Notes: generated by a model from the letters alone, not told the origin. Positions 25,015-33,584 are shown, counted from the first letter of the stretch. The stretch is 64,000 nucleotides of DNA from VRUE01 sp963707965 (GCA_963707965.1 CAVPRR010000005.1:1-64000), one strand, 5' to 3'. Translations and numbers: made by a program.

Positions 25015-25458
25015 GTGGGACGAAGCATAGAGTTGCGGAGGTGGAGGAGCAGAAGGGAGAGCTGCCAGGGGACCAGAAGGAGGCTCCGGCCGGCCCCGCC
25101 GAGGTCGCGTCCGCGAAAGGCTCTCGATGGCGGCGGACCGCGCTCCAAGACACCCTTCCCCTTCAAGGCCAGCGCCCGCTTCGCCGACAACCTCTACCGT
25201 GCCCGCGAGCTGGCCGAACTGGATCAGAAGGAGGCGGCCAAGCGCGCTGCGTTGACCCGCTCCAAACTCGACAAGATCGAGAGCGGATACATCCCCACGC
25301 TCAACGTCCTAATCCGCCTCGCCGGCACCTACTCAACCTCGGTCGGCGACCTCGTCAACGGCGTCACCTGGCGGCCCAGCCGGGTCGAACACTCTGGGCC
25401 AGCAGAATACCTCGTTCAGACTCGATCCGTGAGCAACCGGACAGTGCCGGTTTGCTGA
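25015..25458 (+). CDS. XRE-family helix-turn-helix regulator, start uncertain
   Basis: The well-supported part is an HTH_3-like domain at about 25170-25390: RFADNLYRARELAELDQKEA, then KIESGYIPTLNVLIRLAGTY. The upstream ~50 codons in this frame are Arg/Pro-rich and unconvincing. Another frame from a GTG at 25041 (after GGAGG) reads a plausible VEEQKGELPGDQKEAPAG and then loses sense near 25130, so a frameshift may have split the true N-terminus from the HTH. No ATG with a ribosome site is in frame. Divergent from delta-60 copy B. Confidence 0.55.
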   Translation: MGRSIELRRWRSRRESCQGTRRRLRPAPPRSRPRKALDGGGPRSKTPFPFKASARFADNLYRARELAELDQKEAAKRAALTRSKLDKIESGYIPTLNVLIRLAGTYSTSVGDLVNGVTWRPSRVEHSGPAEYLVQTRSVSNRTVPVC

Positions 25459-25757
25459 GCCTTGCGAGGCTATCTTGTAATCCTTGCTAGCGGATCGCTC
25501 GAAGAGCCAACCCCGACGGTGACGGCAGTGAGAGATCACTACTCACGGACACCCCGTATCGTTGGCGGCAACATACCGCTCGTTCTCCTTGCTGAGCATT
25601 CGCCCGCCTCATGCTGAGTTCGAGCCTAGGAGCGGAATCCACGTACATCCCCGCGCATCCCCGCATCGAGCGCTTGACTTCTCCGCGGCGTCGAGCTACT
25701 CCTCCATGAAATGGCGTCTGTGACGCATCGACGAAGGAGGAACGGCGGTGAGCCGTC
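25459..25757. other. Gene-free stretch before the recombinase remnant
   Basis: About 300 nt with lower coding character in all frames and local drops in GC. I find no gene, RNA or strong repeat. Together with the remnant that follows it probably represents decayed mobile DNA next to the tRNA-Glu. Confidence 0.4.
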
Positions 25758-26117
25758 TTGATCTGTGTTGCGACAACCGAGGCTCTTACCTTGCCAGTCG
25801 CCCAGACCCCGACTGGCGCTAGTGAGTTGAGCGAGAAGCTACGTGGGCTTGAAGCGCGGCGCGAGGAGCTGGCGGCCGAAGAGCCCGCCGAGCGCGAGCC
25901 CCTCACCGACGAGGATCTGGCGCTGCTCCAGGCCGAGGTGCGGGAGGTAATCGAAGGCGGCGACTCGCCGACGCGCAAGGCTTTGCTGCAATCGCTGGTC
26001 GATGAGATCCGGGTCGTCAGCCGCGCGGAGATCTACCCGTCTTTCTCTTTGCCTGCGGTTCGACCACCGCAACGAGCAGTACCGCTACCGGGATTCGAAC
26101 CCGGGTTTCCGGACTGA
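25758..26117 (+). pseudogene. C-terminal remnant of a large serine recombinase
   Basis: About 100 codons resembling the C-terminal coiled-coil and tail of large serine recombinases: LSEKLRGLEARREELAAE, then RKALLQSLVDEIRVVSRAEI and YPSFSLPAV. No resolvase catalytic domain (no SxxR...) or recombinase zinc domain is present upstream. The reading frame runs straight into the 3' end of tRNA-Glu on the other strand. This is what is left when an integrated element at a tRNA decays. Confidence 0.65.
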
Positions 26118-26152
26118 GAATCCGGCGTCCTAGTCCCCTGGACGATAGCGGC
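26080..26152 (-). tRNA. tRNA-Glu (CTC)
   Basis: 73-nt cloverleaf on the minus strand. Acceptor arm GCCGCTA/TAGCGGT (G-U at 1:72), anticodon stem CCGGA/TCCGG with loop TTCTCAG giving anticodon CTC, and T arm CCGGG/CCCGG with loop TTCGAAT. Discriminator A. CCA is not encoded. Confidence 0.95.
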
Positions 26153-26288
26153 GCGGGGCGGGATTCTAGCGGGCCGGCCAACTAGATCATCTTCCGGTGC
26201 CGTCCGTTTGGGACACTACCCTTACGAACATCTGTTCGTTCCTTGGGGGGTCTGCCGATTCGCTCCACCTTGTAGATTGCAGGGGCCT

Positions 26289-26373
26289 GCGGCTGTGGCG
26301 AAATCTGGTATACGCGCATGGTTCAGATCCATGTGGGGGCAACCCCGTGGAGGTTCGAATCCTCTCAGCCGCA
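26289..26373 (+). tRNA. tRNA-Leu (CAG)
   Basis: 85-nt class II tRNA. Acceptor GCGGCTG/CAGCCGC, anticodon loop TTCAGAT within CATGG/CCATG giving CAG, long variable arm TGGGGGCAACCCCG, T loop TTCGAAT, discriminator A. An endonuclease gene begins 16 nt after the end. Confidence 0.95.
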
Positions 26374-26389
26374 CCTCGGGGCAACCCCC

Positions 26390-27181
26390 GTGCATAGCCG
26401 AGCCACAGTCGTCGAGGCGCTCAGGCTGCGCGATGAGGAGGGGTTGGGCGCGCGTAGAGTCGCTCGGCATCTGGGGCTCCCCGTGGGCACGGTCAAGGAC
26501 TGGCACGCCGGGAAGCTGCCATGGCACTCGCGCCCACTTCCAGGCGGTGGAAAGTACCCGGCCACCTGCGAGCGCTGCGGGGGGCCCAGGCACCGCTTCG
26601 GCGAGTTGGGGCCGGACTACGTTCACCTGCTTGGGCTGTACCTGGGTGACGGCAGCATCTCGAGCCATCGACGGAGCGTCCATCGCCTCCGCATTTCCTT
26701 GGACAGGAAATACCCGCGGATTGTGAAGGAATGCGCCGAGTCGATGCGCACCGCGATACGCGACAACAAGGTGCATATCGTGCTGACACCCTCCAACTGC
26801 TATTCGGTGTCGGCATATTCACGATCTTGGCCGTGCCTCTTTCCGCAACACGGGCCGGGTCCAAAGCACACACGGCCGATCTTTCTCTCTGCCTGGCAAC
26901 AGGCGTTGGCGAAGCGATGGCCCGGGCAGTTGCTCAAGGGGTTGATCCAGTCCGATGGCTGCCGGTTCACCAATACCGGGAGAGGTGGCTGGCGACACCC
27001 ACGCTATGCGTTCTCCAACGTCTCCACCGACATCACCAGCATCTTCTGCTCCGCCTGCGACTGCTTGGGGCTGCTGTGGACGGCCGCCTTTCCCAGGTCC
27101 GAATCGGCGGCGGTGTCGATCTATGTCTCGCGCAAGGCCGACGTGGCGAGGCTCGACGAGTTCGTCGGGCCCAAGCGCTGA
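26390..27181 (+). CDS. LAGLIDADG-type endonuclease with HTH, adjacent to tRNA-Leu
   Basis: About 263 aa. An HTH at residues ~5-35 (LGARRVARHLGLPVGTVKDW) is followed by a Zn-like CERCGG pair, then two LAGLIDADG-like helices: VHLLGLYLGDGSIS and LLKGLIQSDGCR, about 120 residues apart, as in single-chain homing endonucleases. The acidic residue of each motif is present. The C-terminus reads ARLDEFVGPKR, a conserved end in actinobacterial members. GTG start at 26390, chosen because longer forms translate the tRNA. Probably a free-standing homing-endonuclease-like gene; whether it still cuts is unknown. Confidence 0.78.
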   Translation: MHSRATVVEALRLRDEEGLGARRVARHLGLPVGTVKDWHAGKLPWHSRPLPGGGKYPATCERCGGPRHRFGELGPDYVHLLGLYLGDGSISSHRRSVHRLRISLDRKYPRIVKECAESMRTAIRDNKVHIVLTPSNCYSVSAYSRSWPCLFPQHGPGPKHTRPIFLSAWQQALAKRWPGQLLKGLIQSDGCRFTNTGRGGWRHPRYAFSNVSTDITSIFCSACDCLGLLWTAAFPRSESAAVSIYVSRKADVARLDEFVGPKR

Positions 27182-27213
27182 CTGACGGACGGGCGAGGTC
27201 CGAGGGCCGTCAG
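27182..27213. terminator. Small hairpin between convergent genes
   Basis: Arms CTGACGG (27182-27188) and CCGTCAG (27207-27213) lie between the endonuclease stop and the hydrolase stop. No T tract. It could end transcription from both sides. Confidence 0.4.
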
Positions 27214-28154
27214 GCCAGTTGCGCGGTGCGAGCCGTGGGGCGGGGGCGCGTCGCGGCGGAGCGCCCGCCGGCACGGGCGCCCGTGCCGGCGATCTCCTCG
27301 ACGAACGTGGGCCACAGCTCGCGGGGAAGGTCGTGGCCCATGCCCGGGATCATCCTGAGTCGGGCGCCGGGGATCGCCCGGGCGGTGGCGCGGCCACCGG
27401 CGGGGCGGATCAACGGATCGTTGGCTCCGTGGATCACGGTGGCCGGAATGCGAAGCTGCCGCAGGGAGGCGGTGCGATCGCCCGAGGCGGTGGCCGCGTG
27501 CATCTGGCGGGCGACTCCGGCACGGTTGTGAGACCGGTTGTAGGACGCGCCAGCCAGTTCGCGAAGCCGTTCCTCGTCCATCGGGTAGGAGGGCGAGCCG
27601 ATGACGCGGAAGATCCGCACCGCGTACTCGATGGCGGCGTCCCTCCCAACCCCGGGTTTCGCCAGCAGGGTTCCAAGGGCCCGCCAGGTCGGCACCCTCA
27701 GCCGGTACCTGCCCGTGCTCGACATGATCGAGACCAGTGAGCGCACCCGCGCCGGCCAGCGAATCGCCAGCGACTGGGCGATCATCCCGCCCATCGAAGC
27801 GCCAACGACGTGCGCGGCGTCAATGCCCAGGTGGTCCAACAAGCCCGCCGCGTCATCGGCCATGTCGCGCAATACGTAGCGAGCGGTGCGGCGGCGGCCC
27901 AGCAGCATCTCCATCTGACTCGGCAGTCCCGCCGCGTCGAGCTTGGTCGAGCCGCCGACGTCGCGGTTGTCGAAGCGAATCACGCGAAACTCCCGCTCGG
28001 CCAGCATCTCGCACAGGCGCTCGTCCCAGCCGAGCATCTGGACGCCGAGGCCCATGATCAGCAGCAGCGGCTCGGCGTCCGGCGCACCCATCTCCTGGTA
28101 GGAGATCTCAATCCCGTTGGCGGGCGCCAGGCGTTCCTCGCTGAATCCGGCCAC
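27210..28154 (-). CDS. Alpha/beta hydrolase
   Basis: 314 aa. The alpha/beta-hydrolase fold shows the nucleophile elbow GASMGG (Ser), oxyanion region LLIMGLGVQMLGW, Asp in VIHGANDPLI and His in IPGMGHDLP. Sequence is closest to proteins labelled hydrolases of the esterase/peroxidase (HLIP) branch. The GTG at 28152-28154 fits the family start; upstream codons are antisense to the next gene. Divergent from a metallophosphoesterase with 55 nt between starts. Substrate unknown. Confidence 0.85.
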   Translation of the reverse strand: MAGFSEERLAPANGIEISYQEMGAPDAEPLLLIMGLGVQMLGWDERLCEMLAEREFRVIRFDNRDVGGSTKLDAAGLPSQMEMLLGRRRTARYVLRDMADDAAGLLDHLGIDAAHVVGASMGGMIAQSLAIRWPARVRSLVSIMSSTGRYRLRVPTWRALGTLLAKPGVGRDAAIEYAVRIFRVIGSPSYPMDEERLRELAGASYNRSHNRAGVARQMHAATASGDRTASLRQLRIPATVIHGANDPLIRPAGGRATARAIPGARLRMIPGMGHDLPRELWPTFVEEIAGTGARAGGRSAATRPRPTARTAQLA

Positions 28155-28209
28155 CCCACGAGTCTGACAGGAAGGGCGTCGCGGGCCGGACAGGCTAAGT
28201 TGGCCGCTC

Positions 28210-29322
28210 GTGCGCACGGCGATCGTCTCCGACCTGCACCTGGGCAGCGCCTTCGGCGAGGACCTGTTGCGCGATGCCGATATCCGGAGCGTGCTGTTCA
28301 CGGAGATCGGAGCGGCCGACCGCTTGGTCCTGCTCGGTGATGTGCTCGAGCTGCGTGAGCTGCCACTTGCGACCGTGCTGGAGCGCGCCAGGCCCTTCTT
28401 CCAGGAGTTGGGAGAGACCATGTCCGGCCGCCAGATTGTGCTGGTTCCCGGCAACCACGACCACAGGCTCGCCGAGCCGCTCCTGGAGCGAACCGCCCTG
28501 GCGGGGCGCCCGGTGGGGCTGGAGCAGCGCAGCGAGGCCAGCGGTGAGGCGGCGGAGCGGATTGCCGGCTGGCTGGGGCACGCCCAGCTGGAGATCGCCT
28601 ACCCCGGCATCTGGCTACGCGACGACGTCTACGCAATTCACGGCCACTACATGGACTGCCACATGACACTGCCTCGCCTGGAGTGCATCACGGCCGCGGC
28701 CGTGATGCGCGCCCTGGGTCCCCTGCCCGACCCCACCACCCCCGCCGACTACGAGCGGGTCCTGCGACCCGCCTACGGGCTCACCTACTCACTCGCGCAA
28801 TCCGGAGTTGCGCAGCGGGCGACCCGCCCATCGGAGCGTGCTTGGCGCGCGATCTCCCGCCGCAACCGCGCCCCGGGCCGCGCCCGCCGCGCGGCTCTTC
28901 GCCTCGCCGTGGGTGCCGGCGTGCCCGCCACCATCTGGAGCGTCAACCGACTGCTTCGGGCCAACTTCGACCCCGACCTCTCCCCCGCCGCGATCACGCA
29001 CAGCGGCATCGCCGCGGCGACCGAGATGGCGATGCGACTCGATGTCCAGGCGTCCCACGTGATCACCGGTCACACCCACCGCGGCGGGCCCGGGGAGGGC
29101 GAGGACGAGTGGGGGCTGCCCGGCAGCGGCCGCCTCCACAACACCGGCAGCTGGGTATTCGCTTCCGCCTTCCACCACCCCGGGACGCCCCCCAGCCCCT
29201 ACTGGCCGGGGACCGTCACCTGGATCGAGGATGGGGGGGCACCGCGCCGCGTCCGGATCCTGCTTGAGCACCCCCGGGACGAGCTGAAGGCGGTCGTCAG
29301 GCGCTCAGCCCAAATCGCCTAG
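28210..29322 (+). CDS. Calcineurin-like metallophosphoesterase
   Basis: 370 aa, GTG start. Metal-site motifs in order: SDLHLG (D-x-H), LLGDVLE (GDxxE, in place of GDxxD), VPGNHDHR (GNHD), IHGHYMD and ITGHTHRG (GHTH). That is a complete two-metal site with Asp replaced by Glu in block 2 spacing terms. Substrates for this family include UDP-diacylglucosamine and other phosphodiesters; no signal peptide or membrane anchor is evident. Its 3' end overlaps the convergent dehalogenase gene by 18 nt. Confidence 0.87.
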   Translation: MRTAIVSDLHLGSAFGEDLLRDADIRSVLFTEIGAADRLVLLGDVLELRELPLATVLERARPFFQELGETMSGRQIVLVPGNHDHRLAEPLLERTALAGRPVGLEQRSEASGEAAERIAGWLGHAQLEIAYPGIWLRDDVYAIHGHYMDCHMTLPRLECITAAAVMRALGPLPDPTTPADYERVLRPAYGLTYSLAQSGVAQRATRPSERAWRAISRRNRAPGRARRAALRLAVGAGVPATIWSVNRLLRANFDPDLSPAAITHSGIAAATEMAMRLDVQASHVITGHTHRGGPGEGEDEWGLPGSGRLHNTGSWVFASAFHHPGTPPSPYWPGTVTWIEDGGAPRRVRILLEHPRDELKAVVRRSAQIA

Positions 29323-30192
29323 CCACCCGGCGATGATCTTCCCGATCTCCTCTCCCGCGTCCTCCTGCAGGAAGTGGGAGGTGTTCTCGATTGCCCGCGG
29401 GGGTGGGAAGTTGAGCTGCTTCGAGAGCCGTTCAGCGAGTGAGAAGGGGAGGACCGGGTCGGAGTCGGCCCAGAGCACCAGCGCGGGGCGCTCGTCCACG
29501 CGCAACGCGTCGGCCACGCGTTTGCCCTCGGCGGCCCCGGGAGCGTCGGGCTCCGTCGGCAGGATCAGGGGGAACGCACGGGCGCCGGCCTTCGACTCGG
29601 GACTCGGATAGGGAGCGTCGTAGGCAGCGATCACGTCGTCGCCGGGGTCTGTCTTGCAGGCACCCCGCACCAGCATGCCCACCGGAACGTCCTCGCTCTC
29701 GCGAACGAACTCGCGGAATTTGAACCAGGCCTCGCTCATTCGCTGGTGGCCGGTGAACGGCCCCGTCTCCATGATCACCAGGCGCGAGAAGCGGTCCGGG
29801 TGCTCGACCGCCAGCCGCAGCCCGATCGGCCCGCCCCAGTCATGGCAGACGGCGGTGGCGTCGCGCACGTCGAGCTCCTCCAGCAGCGCCGCCATCAGCT
29901 CCACGTGGCGGTCGTATGTGTACCAGCCGAGATCGGTGGGCTTATCGGAGCGGCCAAATCCGGCGTAGTCGGGGGCGATGCAGCGGTAACCGGCATCGCG
30001 AACCGGCGGGATCACCTTTCGCCACAGGAATGACCAGGTCGGCTCGCCGTGAAAGAAGACGACCGGCCTGCCCTCTCCCTCGTCGAGATGGGCGAGCCTC
30101 AACCCGCCAATCTCTTTGTAGTTGGACTCGAACGGGAAGTCTGGCAACCCCTGCAGAAGCCCCTCCGGCGTTCTGACGACGTCGACGCTCAT
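29305..30192 (-). CDS. Haloalkane dehalogenase-like alpha/beta hydrolase
   Basis: 295 aa. Shows HGEPTWSFLWR (oxyanion/halide region with Trp), nucleophile Asp and second halide Trp in VCHDWGGPIGLR, a catalytic acid in WADSDPVLP and His in ENTSHFLQED. This set is the haloalkane dehalogenase subfamily I pattern (DhlA-like) rather than an esterase, because the nucleophile is Asp. It would hydrolyse carbon-halogen bonds, but natural substrates are often unknown. ATG start; no operon partner in metabolism. Confidence 0.85.
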   Translation of the reverse strand: MSVDVVRTPEGLLQGLPDFPFESNYKEIGGLRLAHLDEGEGRPVVFFHGEPTWSFLWRKVIPPVRDAGYRCIAPDYAGFGRSDKPTDLGWYTYDRHVELMAALLEELDVRDATAVCHDWGGPIGLRLAVEHPDRFSRLVIMETGPFTGHQRMSEAWFKFREFVRESEDVPVGMLVRGACKTDPGDDVIAAYDAPYPSPESKAGARAFPLILPTEPDAPGAAEGKRVADALRVDERPALVLWADSDPVLPFSLAERLSKQLNFPPPRAIENTSHFLQEDAGEEIGKIIAGWLGDLG

Positions 30193-30282
30193 AGAGGAAG
30201 CTCCCCCCGACCCGTTCCCATCGCTCGTCCTCTCTCGACGCCCACGAAGCGAGTCTATTCCCGGCGCCTGCTCAGCCCTGGC

Positions 30283-31161
30283 TCAGGGAAGCTCCCGGAG
30301 AAAGCTCCCAACCGTTGGGCCGAAGTAGGGCGAGAACAGTTGCGTGGGCCGGCCCGCATAGCTGTAGCTGGTGACCCCGTTGATGTACTCGCCCTTGACG
30401 ATCCAGGCCCCACCGCTGGAACCCGCGGCCATATCGCAGGAGGCCGGCACGGTTGGCGGGCCCGTGAAGCGGTTGGTGAGGGGATCGCTGCCGAGGCCGT
30501 GGGCTCGGCAGTCGCGAAGGGACTTGCCCCCAAGCGCAGCGGCCGGATAGCCAAAGATCTGGAACGCGGCGAGCCGCGACCGGGACGTCACGTAGCCGCG
30601 TGCCCCCACCACGTCGGTGAGGTAGCCCAGGCTGTTCGACCCCACCTTCAGCGCAGCAATGTCGAAGTCGGGGTTCTCGCCGCGCCGCCACTCCGGCATC
30701 ACGTAAACGGACTGGACGTGGAATGTGCCGTAGGGGCGCTTTCCATGGTCGTAGGCGGGAACGAAGGCGATGCGCCTGCCCGTGCTTCCGTTTGCGAGGA
30801 CGCAATGGCCGGCCGTGAGCACGATCGAGCGGCTCGGAGTGTTGAGCGCCGTACCAGAGCAGGAGTAGGCGCCTTCACGAGGATCGACCGCCACGATCTT
30901 GCCGTTCGTCCGGGCGCCGGCGGCAGCGGCATTGCTGACGCGGAGGCTGCTCGCGCCGGCGCTCGGGTCGTGGCTGAAGCGAGCAACGGGTGCGCGTCCC
31001 GGGACCGTCAGCGATGGGCTTGTCGCGAACGGCGAAGCGTCCGCGCCAGCCCCCACCACGTGAATGTCGGGCGGAGCGGCACTGGCCGCTGCGGGGACGA
31101 ACGGGAAGAGCGACAGCGCGAGCGCGGTGAGTCGCGCCAGAGGTCCCGTAGCGCGAGTCAT
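30283..31161 (-). CDS. Secreted trypsin-like serine protease
   Basis: About 292 aa. Signal peptide (LTALALSLFPFVPAAASA), a propeptide-like stretch, then chymotrypsin-fold motifs LTAGHC (His), DFDIAALKV (Asp) and MAAGSSGGAW (Ser). A disulfide is likely between the Cys residues near the His and near CDMAAGSSGG. The ATG at 31159-31161 gives a normal signal peptide; ATG at 31179 is an alternative. Exported endopeptidase or V8-like enzyme; role unknown. Confidence 0.85.
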   Translation of the reverse strand: MTRATGPLARLTALALSLFPFVPAAASAAPPDIHVVGAGADASPFATSPSLTVPGRAPVARFSHDPSAGASSLRVSNAAAAGARTNGKIVAVDPREGAYSCSGTALNTPSRSIVLTAGHCVLANGSTGRRIAFVPAYDHGKRPYGTFHVQSVYVMPEWRRGENPDFDIAALKVGSNSLGYLTDVVGARGYVTSRSRLAAFQIFGYPAAALGGKSLRDCRAHGLGSDPLTNRFTGPPTVPASCDMAAGSSGGAWIVKGEYINGVTSYSYAGRPTQLFSPYFGPTVGSFLRELP

Positions 31162-31289
31162 CGCCCAAGATGGTGGCATACCGCCGCGCGCTGCGATACA
31201 GATAGCTTCATGTTGCAACCGAAGGAACACTCGACATGGGCCGAGGTTCCTCCCGGGCCTCCCCTGCCCAACACACGAAAGGGTTACCC

Positions 31290-31676
31290 ATGAACGACGA
31301 GAGTCTGATCAGCGGCTGGTGGGTCTTTGCCGGCGTGCTGCTCCTGATTGCAGGCGTTCTGAACATCGTCTACGGCATCGCCGCAATCGGCGATTCGAAG
31401 TTCTTCACTGAAAACGCGACCTACATCATCAGTGGTCTGCACACCTGGGGCTGGATCCTCCTGATCGTCGGCGTGCTGGAGCTGGTGGCGGCATTCTCGC
31501 TGTTCTCGGGTGGAGAATTCGGCCGCTGGTTCGGCATCTTCGTCGCCTCGCTCAATGCGATCGGTGCCCTGCTTTCCATTCCGGCATACCCCTTCTGGTC
31601 GCTGGCGATATTCGCCCTGGCGATCATCATCATCCACAAGCTGGCCGAGGGGCCGGAGGGAGCCTCGACCGCCTGA
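31290..31676 (+). CDS. Small four-helix membrane protein (DUF7144-like)
   Basis: 128 aa with four hydrophobic helices (about residues 8-32, 52-76, 82-104, 106-124). AAAGGG lies 6 nt before the ATG. The pattern WWVFAGVLLLIAGVLNIVYG followed by LHTWGWILLIVGVLELVAAF is common in actinobacterial stress-associated membrane proteins. A strong terminator hairpin at 31726-31753 follows. Function unknown. Confidence 0.8.
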   Translation: MNDESLISGWWVFAGVLLLIAGVLNIVYGIAAIGDSKFFTENATYIISGLHTWGWILLIVGVLELVAAFSLFSGGEFGRWFGIFVASLNAIGALLSIPAYPFWSLAIFALAIIIIHKLAEGPEGASTA

Positions 31677-31688
31677 CATCGCCCCGGA

Positions 31689-32825
31689 TCAGCCGCCCAG
31701 CGGCGGTCCGGAGAGCTGCTGCGACCGAAGGCCCCGGGCACCCGGGGCCTTCGTCGCACCGGAGTCCGTGGGCGCACCCGACTCTCCTGAGGCAGTCGGC
31801 CCCAGGGCATCCAGCCGCGACCAGGGAGCCGCCGCCGGTTCGTTGCCCTCGTAGAGCACGTCGACACCGGCGAGGCGATCCTGCCAGCCGCGCCGCCGTT
31901 CGTCGAAGAGGATGCCGAGAAAGCCAAGGCCGAAAGCAAGGCCGGCCAGGATGAGTCCCGCCAACCGTCTCACGGCGCGGCGGAATGGTAGGCCGCGCCC
32001 CTCTACGCCTAGCCTGATTCCGAAGAAGCGCATACCGAGCGTCTGGCCCGCCAGCGACCAGAAGACAACGAAGTAGAAGGCCTCCAGCAGGAACCAGGCA
32101 GTGCCGCCCAGCACCAGAGCGATGCCGGACACCCCATCCCCCGCGAAGGCCGAAGCGATCAGCGCCGCAATCGCAGCCAGGCCCGAGAAGGCAAGGTTGA
32201 CGACCAGCACGTCCAGCGCGAAGGCGAGCGCCCGCGTCACCGCCCCCGCCCGCTCGGTGGGCTCGGAGCGCTGCGGCCGGAAGAAGATCCGTCTCACGAC
32301 CCGCTCGATGGCGCCGTCGATGCGATGGGTCGTGTCACCGATGGTGTGGCCGACATCCTCCAGGAAACCGACACTCTGGGCGCTGATCGCGGCACGCAGC
32401 TCGGGCGCCTCGGCGATCCGTTCGACCAGGCGCTGCGCCTCGTCGCTTGCCAGCAGTCGCCGCCACACCTCGTCAACCATCTCGCTGTCAAGCGCCTCGA
32501 TCAGCGCCCGCTTGACCGTCTCGCTCTCCAGAGCACCGTTCACAGCCTCCTCGACAAGGGGTCCCTGAAGGACCCGCACAAGGGCACGCTCGACCGCCTC
32601 GCTTTCGACCGCCGCCACCATCGCCTCCTCGGTAGCGGCCTGAACGGCGCGGTCGATGCCCGCCGCTTTTCCGACCGTCCGCGCCCCGCGCACACCGGCG
32701 CCGAGCAGGCGCACCGACAGCGGCAGCGGCCTGCCAGCGGGGCCTTCGCGGGCTGAGCGATCCCGCGAGTCGGAACCGTCTTCAGCCGATCGACCCTGCG
32801 GTGCGGAACCGTCTGCCATCGCCAT
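31689..32825 (-). CDS. RDD-family membrane protein with long alpha-helical N-terminus
   Basis: 378 aa. An N-terminal ~170-residue charged helical part (EAVERALVRVLQGPLVEEAV, then ERIAEAPELRAAISAQSVGF) precedes an RDD domain with Arg at the start of helix 1 (TRALAFALDVLVV) and Asp residues in helices 1 and near the end (ILFDERRRGWQDRLAGVDVLY). Three to four helices. RDD proteins may transport or modulate Na+/solutes. The last ~20 codons lie across the 13-bp hairpin at 31726-31753. ATG at 32825 chosen; another ATG two codons later. Confidence 0.8.
   Translation of the reverse strand: MAMADGSAPQGRSAEDGSDSRDRSAREGPAGRPLPLSVRLLGAGVRGARTVGKAAGIDRAVQAATEEAMVAAVESEAVERALVRVLQGPLVEEAVNGALESETVKRALIEALDSEMVDEVWRRLLASDEAQRLVERIAEAPELRAAISAQSVGFLEDVGHTIGDTTHRIDGAIERVVRRIFFRPQRSEPTERAGAVTRALAFALDVLVVNLAFSGLAAIAALIASAFAGDGVSGIALVLGGTAWFLLEAFYFVVFWSLAGQTLGMRFFGIRLGVEGRGLPFRRAVRRLAGLILAGLAFGLGFLGILFDERRRGWQDRLAGVDVLYEGNEPAAAPWSRLDALGPTASGESGAPTDSGATKAPGARGLRSQQLSGPPLGG
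31726..31753. terminator. Strong intrinsic terminator hairpin
   Basis: Perfect 13-bp arms CGAAGGCCCCGGG (31726-31738) and CCCGGGGCCTTCG (31741-31753) with a two-base loop. It lies 50 nt after the stop of the small membrane protein gene and inside the last codons of the convergent RDD gene, so it can serve both. Confidence 0.8.
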
Positions 32826-32871
32826 CGAGTATACGTCCGTCCCGGTCCCTCGGACCGGCTGTGCATCGCGC

Positions 32872-33342
32872 CTAAACCTCTCGGGCGAGGCACTCCACCA
32901 GGCGATCGAGGAGCACAGCCTGGGCGGGAAGGATCTTGGCTCTGGCGCCGCCAAGGCCGAACCACTCCGCCCGATCGACCTCCGGGAACTCCCGCTCGGC
33001 GCCCGAGCGAGGCGGCCAGTCCATCTTGAAGGTGTTGCTTCGCAACGCTGCGGGGTCGAAATCGCCCTCCGCCGCCCATGCGTGAACGACCTTGCCGCTC
33101 TTCTGACGCACGGATCCCAGCTCGATCAGCGAGTCCACCTCGATCGCCGGCGCCTCTCCCAGCTCCTCCGCCAGCTCCCGCAGCGCGCACTCGCGCAGCT
33201 CCTCCCCCTGCTCGCACTCGCCCTTCGGGATCGACCAGGCACCCTCGTCGCGCTTCGCCCAGAACGGCCCGCCGGGGTGTGCGAGCAGCACCTCGGGCTC
33301 GCTCCCGGCGAGGCGAAAGAGCAGGACCCCGGCGCTGACCAC
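32872..33342 (-). CDS. NUDIX hydrolase (Ap4A/dNTP-type)
   Basis: 156 aa. NUDIX box is present: GECEQGEELRECALRELAEE followed by LGE, fitting G-x5-E-x7-R-E-U-x-E-E-x-G-U. N-terminus VSAGVLLFRL and HPGGPFWAKRDEGAWSIPKG resemble predicted (di)nucleoside polyphosphate hydrolases. GTG start; the stop lies 46 nt upstream of the RDD gene, so the two may be cotranscribed. It would clean up nucleotide-type metabolites in the cytoplasm. Confidence 0.88.
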   Translation of the reverse strand: MVSAGVLLFRLAGSEPEVLLAHPGGPFWAKRDEGAWSIPKGECEQGEELRECALRELAEELGEAPAIEVDSLIELGSVRQKSGKVVHAWAAEGDFDPAALRSNTFKMDWPPRSGAEREFPEVDRAEWFGLGGARAKILPAQAVLLDRLVECLAREV

Positions 33343-33393
33343 GATCGATCATGGTGCCAGCCCCACCCCGGAACGCGCCAGGTTGGTGACGAA

Positions 33394-33467
33394 TCGGGGC
33401 GACTGGATTTGAACCAGCGACCGCTCGGCCCCCAGCCGAGTGCGCTACCAGACTGCGCCACGCCCCG
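33394..33467 (-). tRNA. tRNA-Pro (GGG)
   Basis: 74-nt cloverleaf on the minus strand. Acceptor CGGGGCG/CGCCCCG, D arm GCGC/GCGC, anticodon stem CTCGG/CCGAG with loop CTGGGGG (anticodon GGG), T arm GCTGG/CCAGT with loop TTCAAAT, discriminator A. Confidence 0.95.
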
Positions 33468-33584
33468 TGGTTACCCGTATTCTGACGAATAGCTGCAGGC
33501 AACGCGCGATGCCCTGCGTGCGGAAGCCGAGCCGATAAGCACCGGCACCTCGCGTTGGGAACGTCTGTTCGGCTGGATAGCTTT

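Noticed and set aside
28195..28581. Minus-strand frame inside the metallophosphoesterase gene
   Set aside because: Shadow of a gene with a complete metal-site motif set on the other strand.
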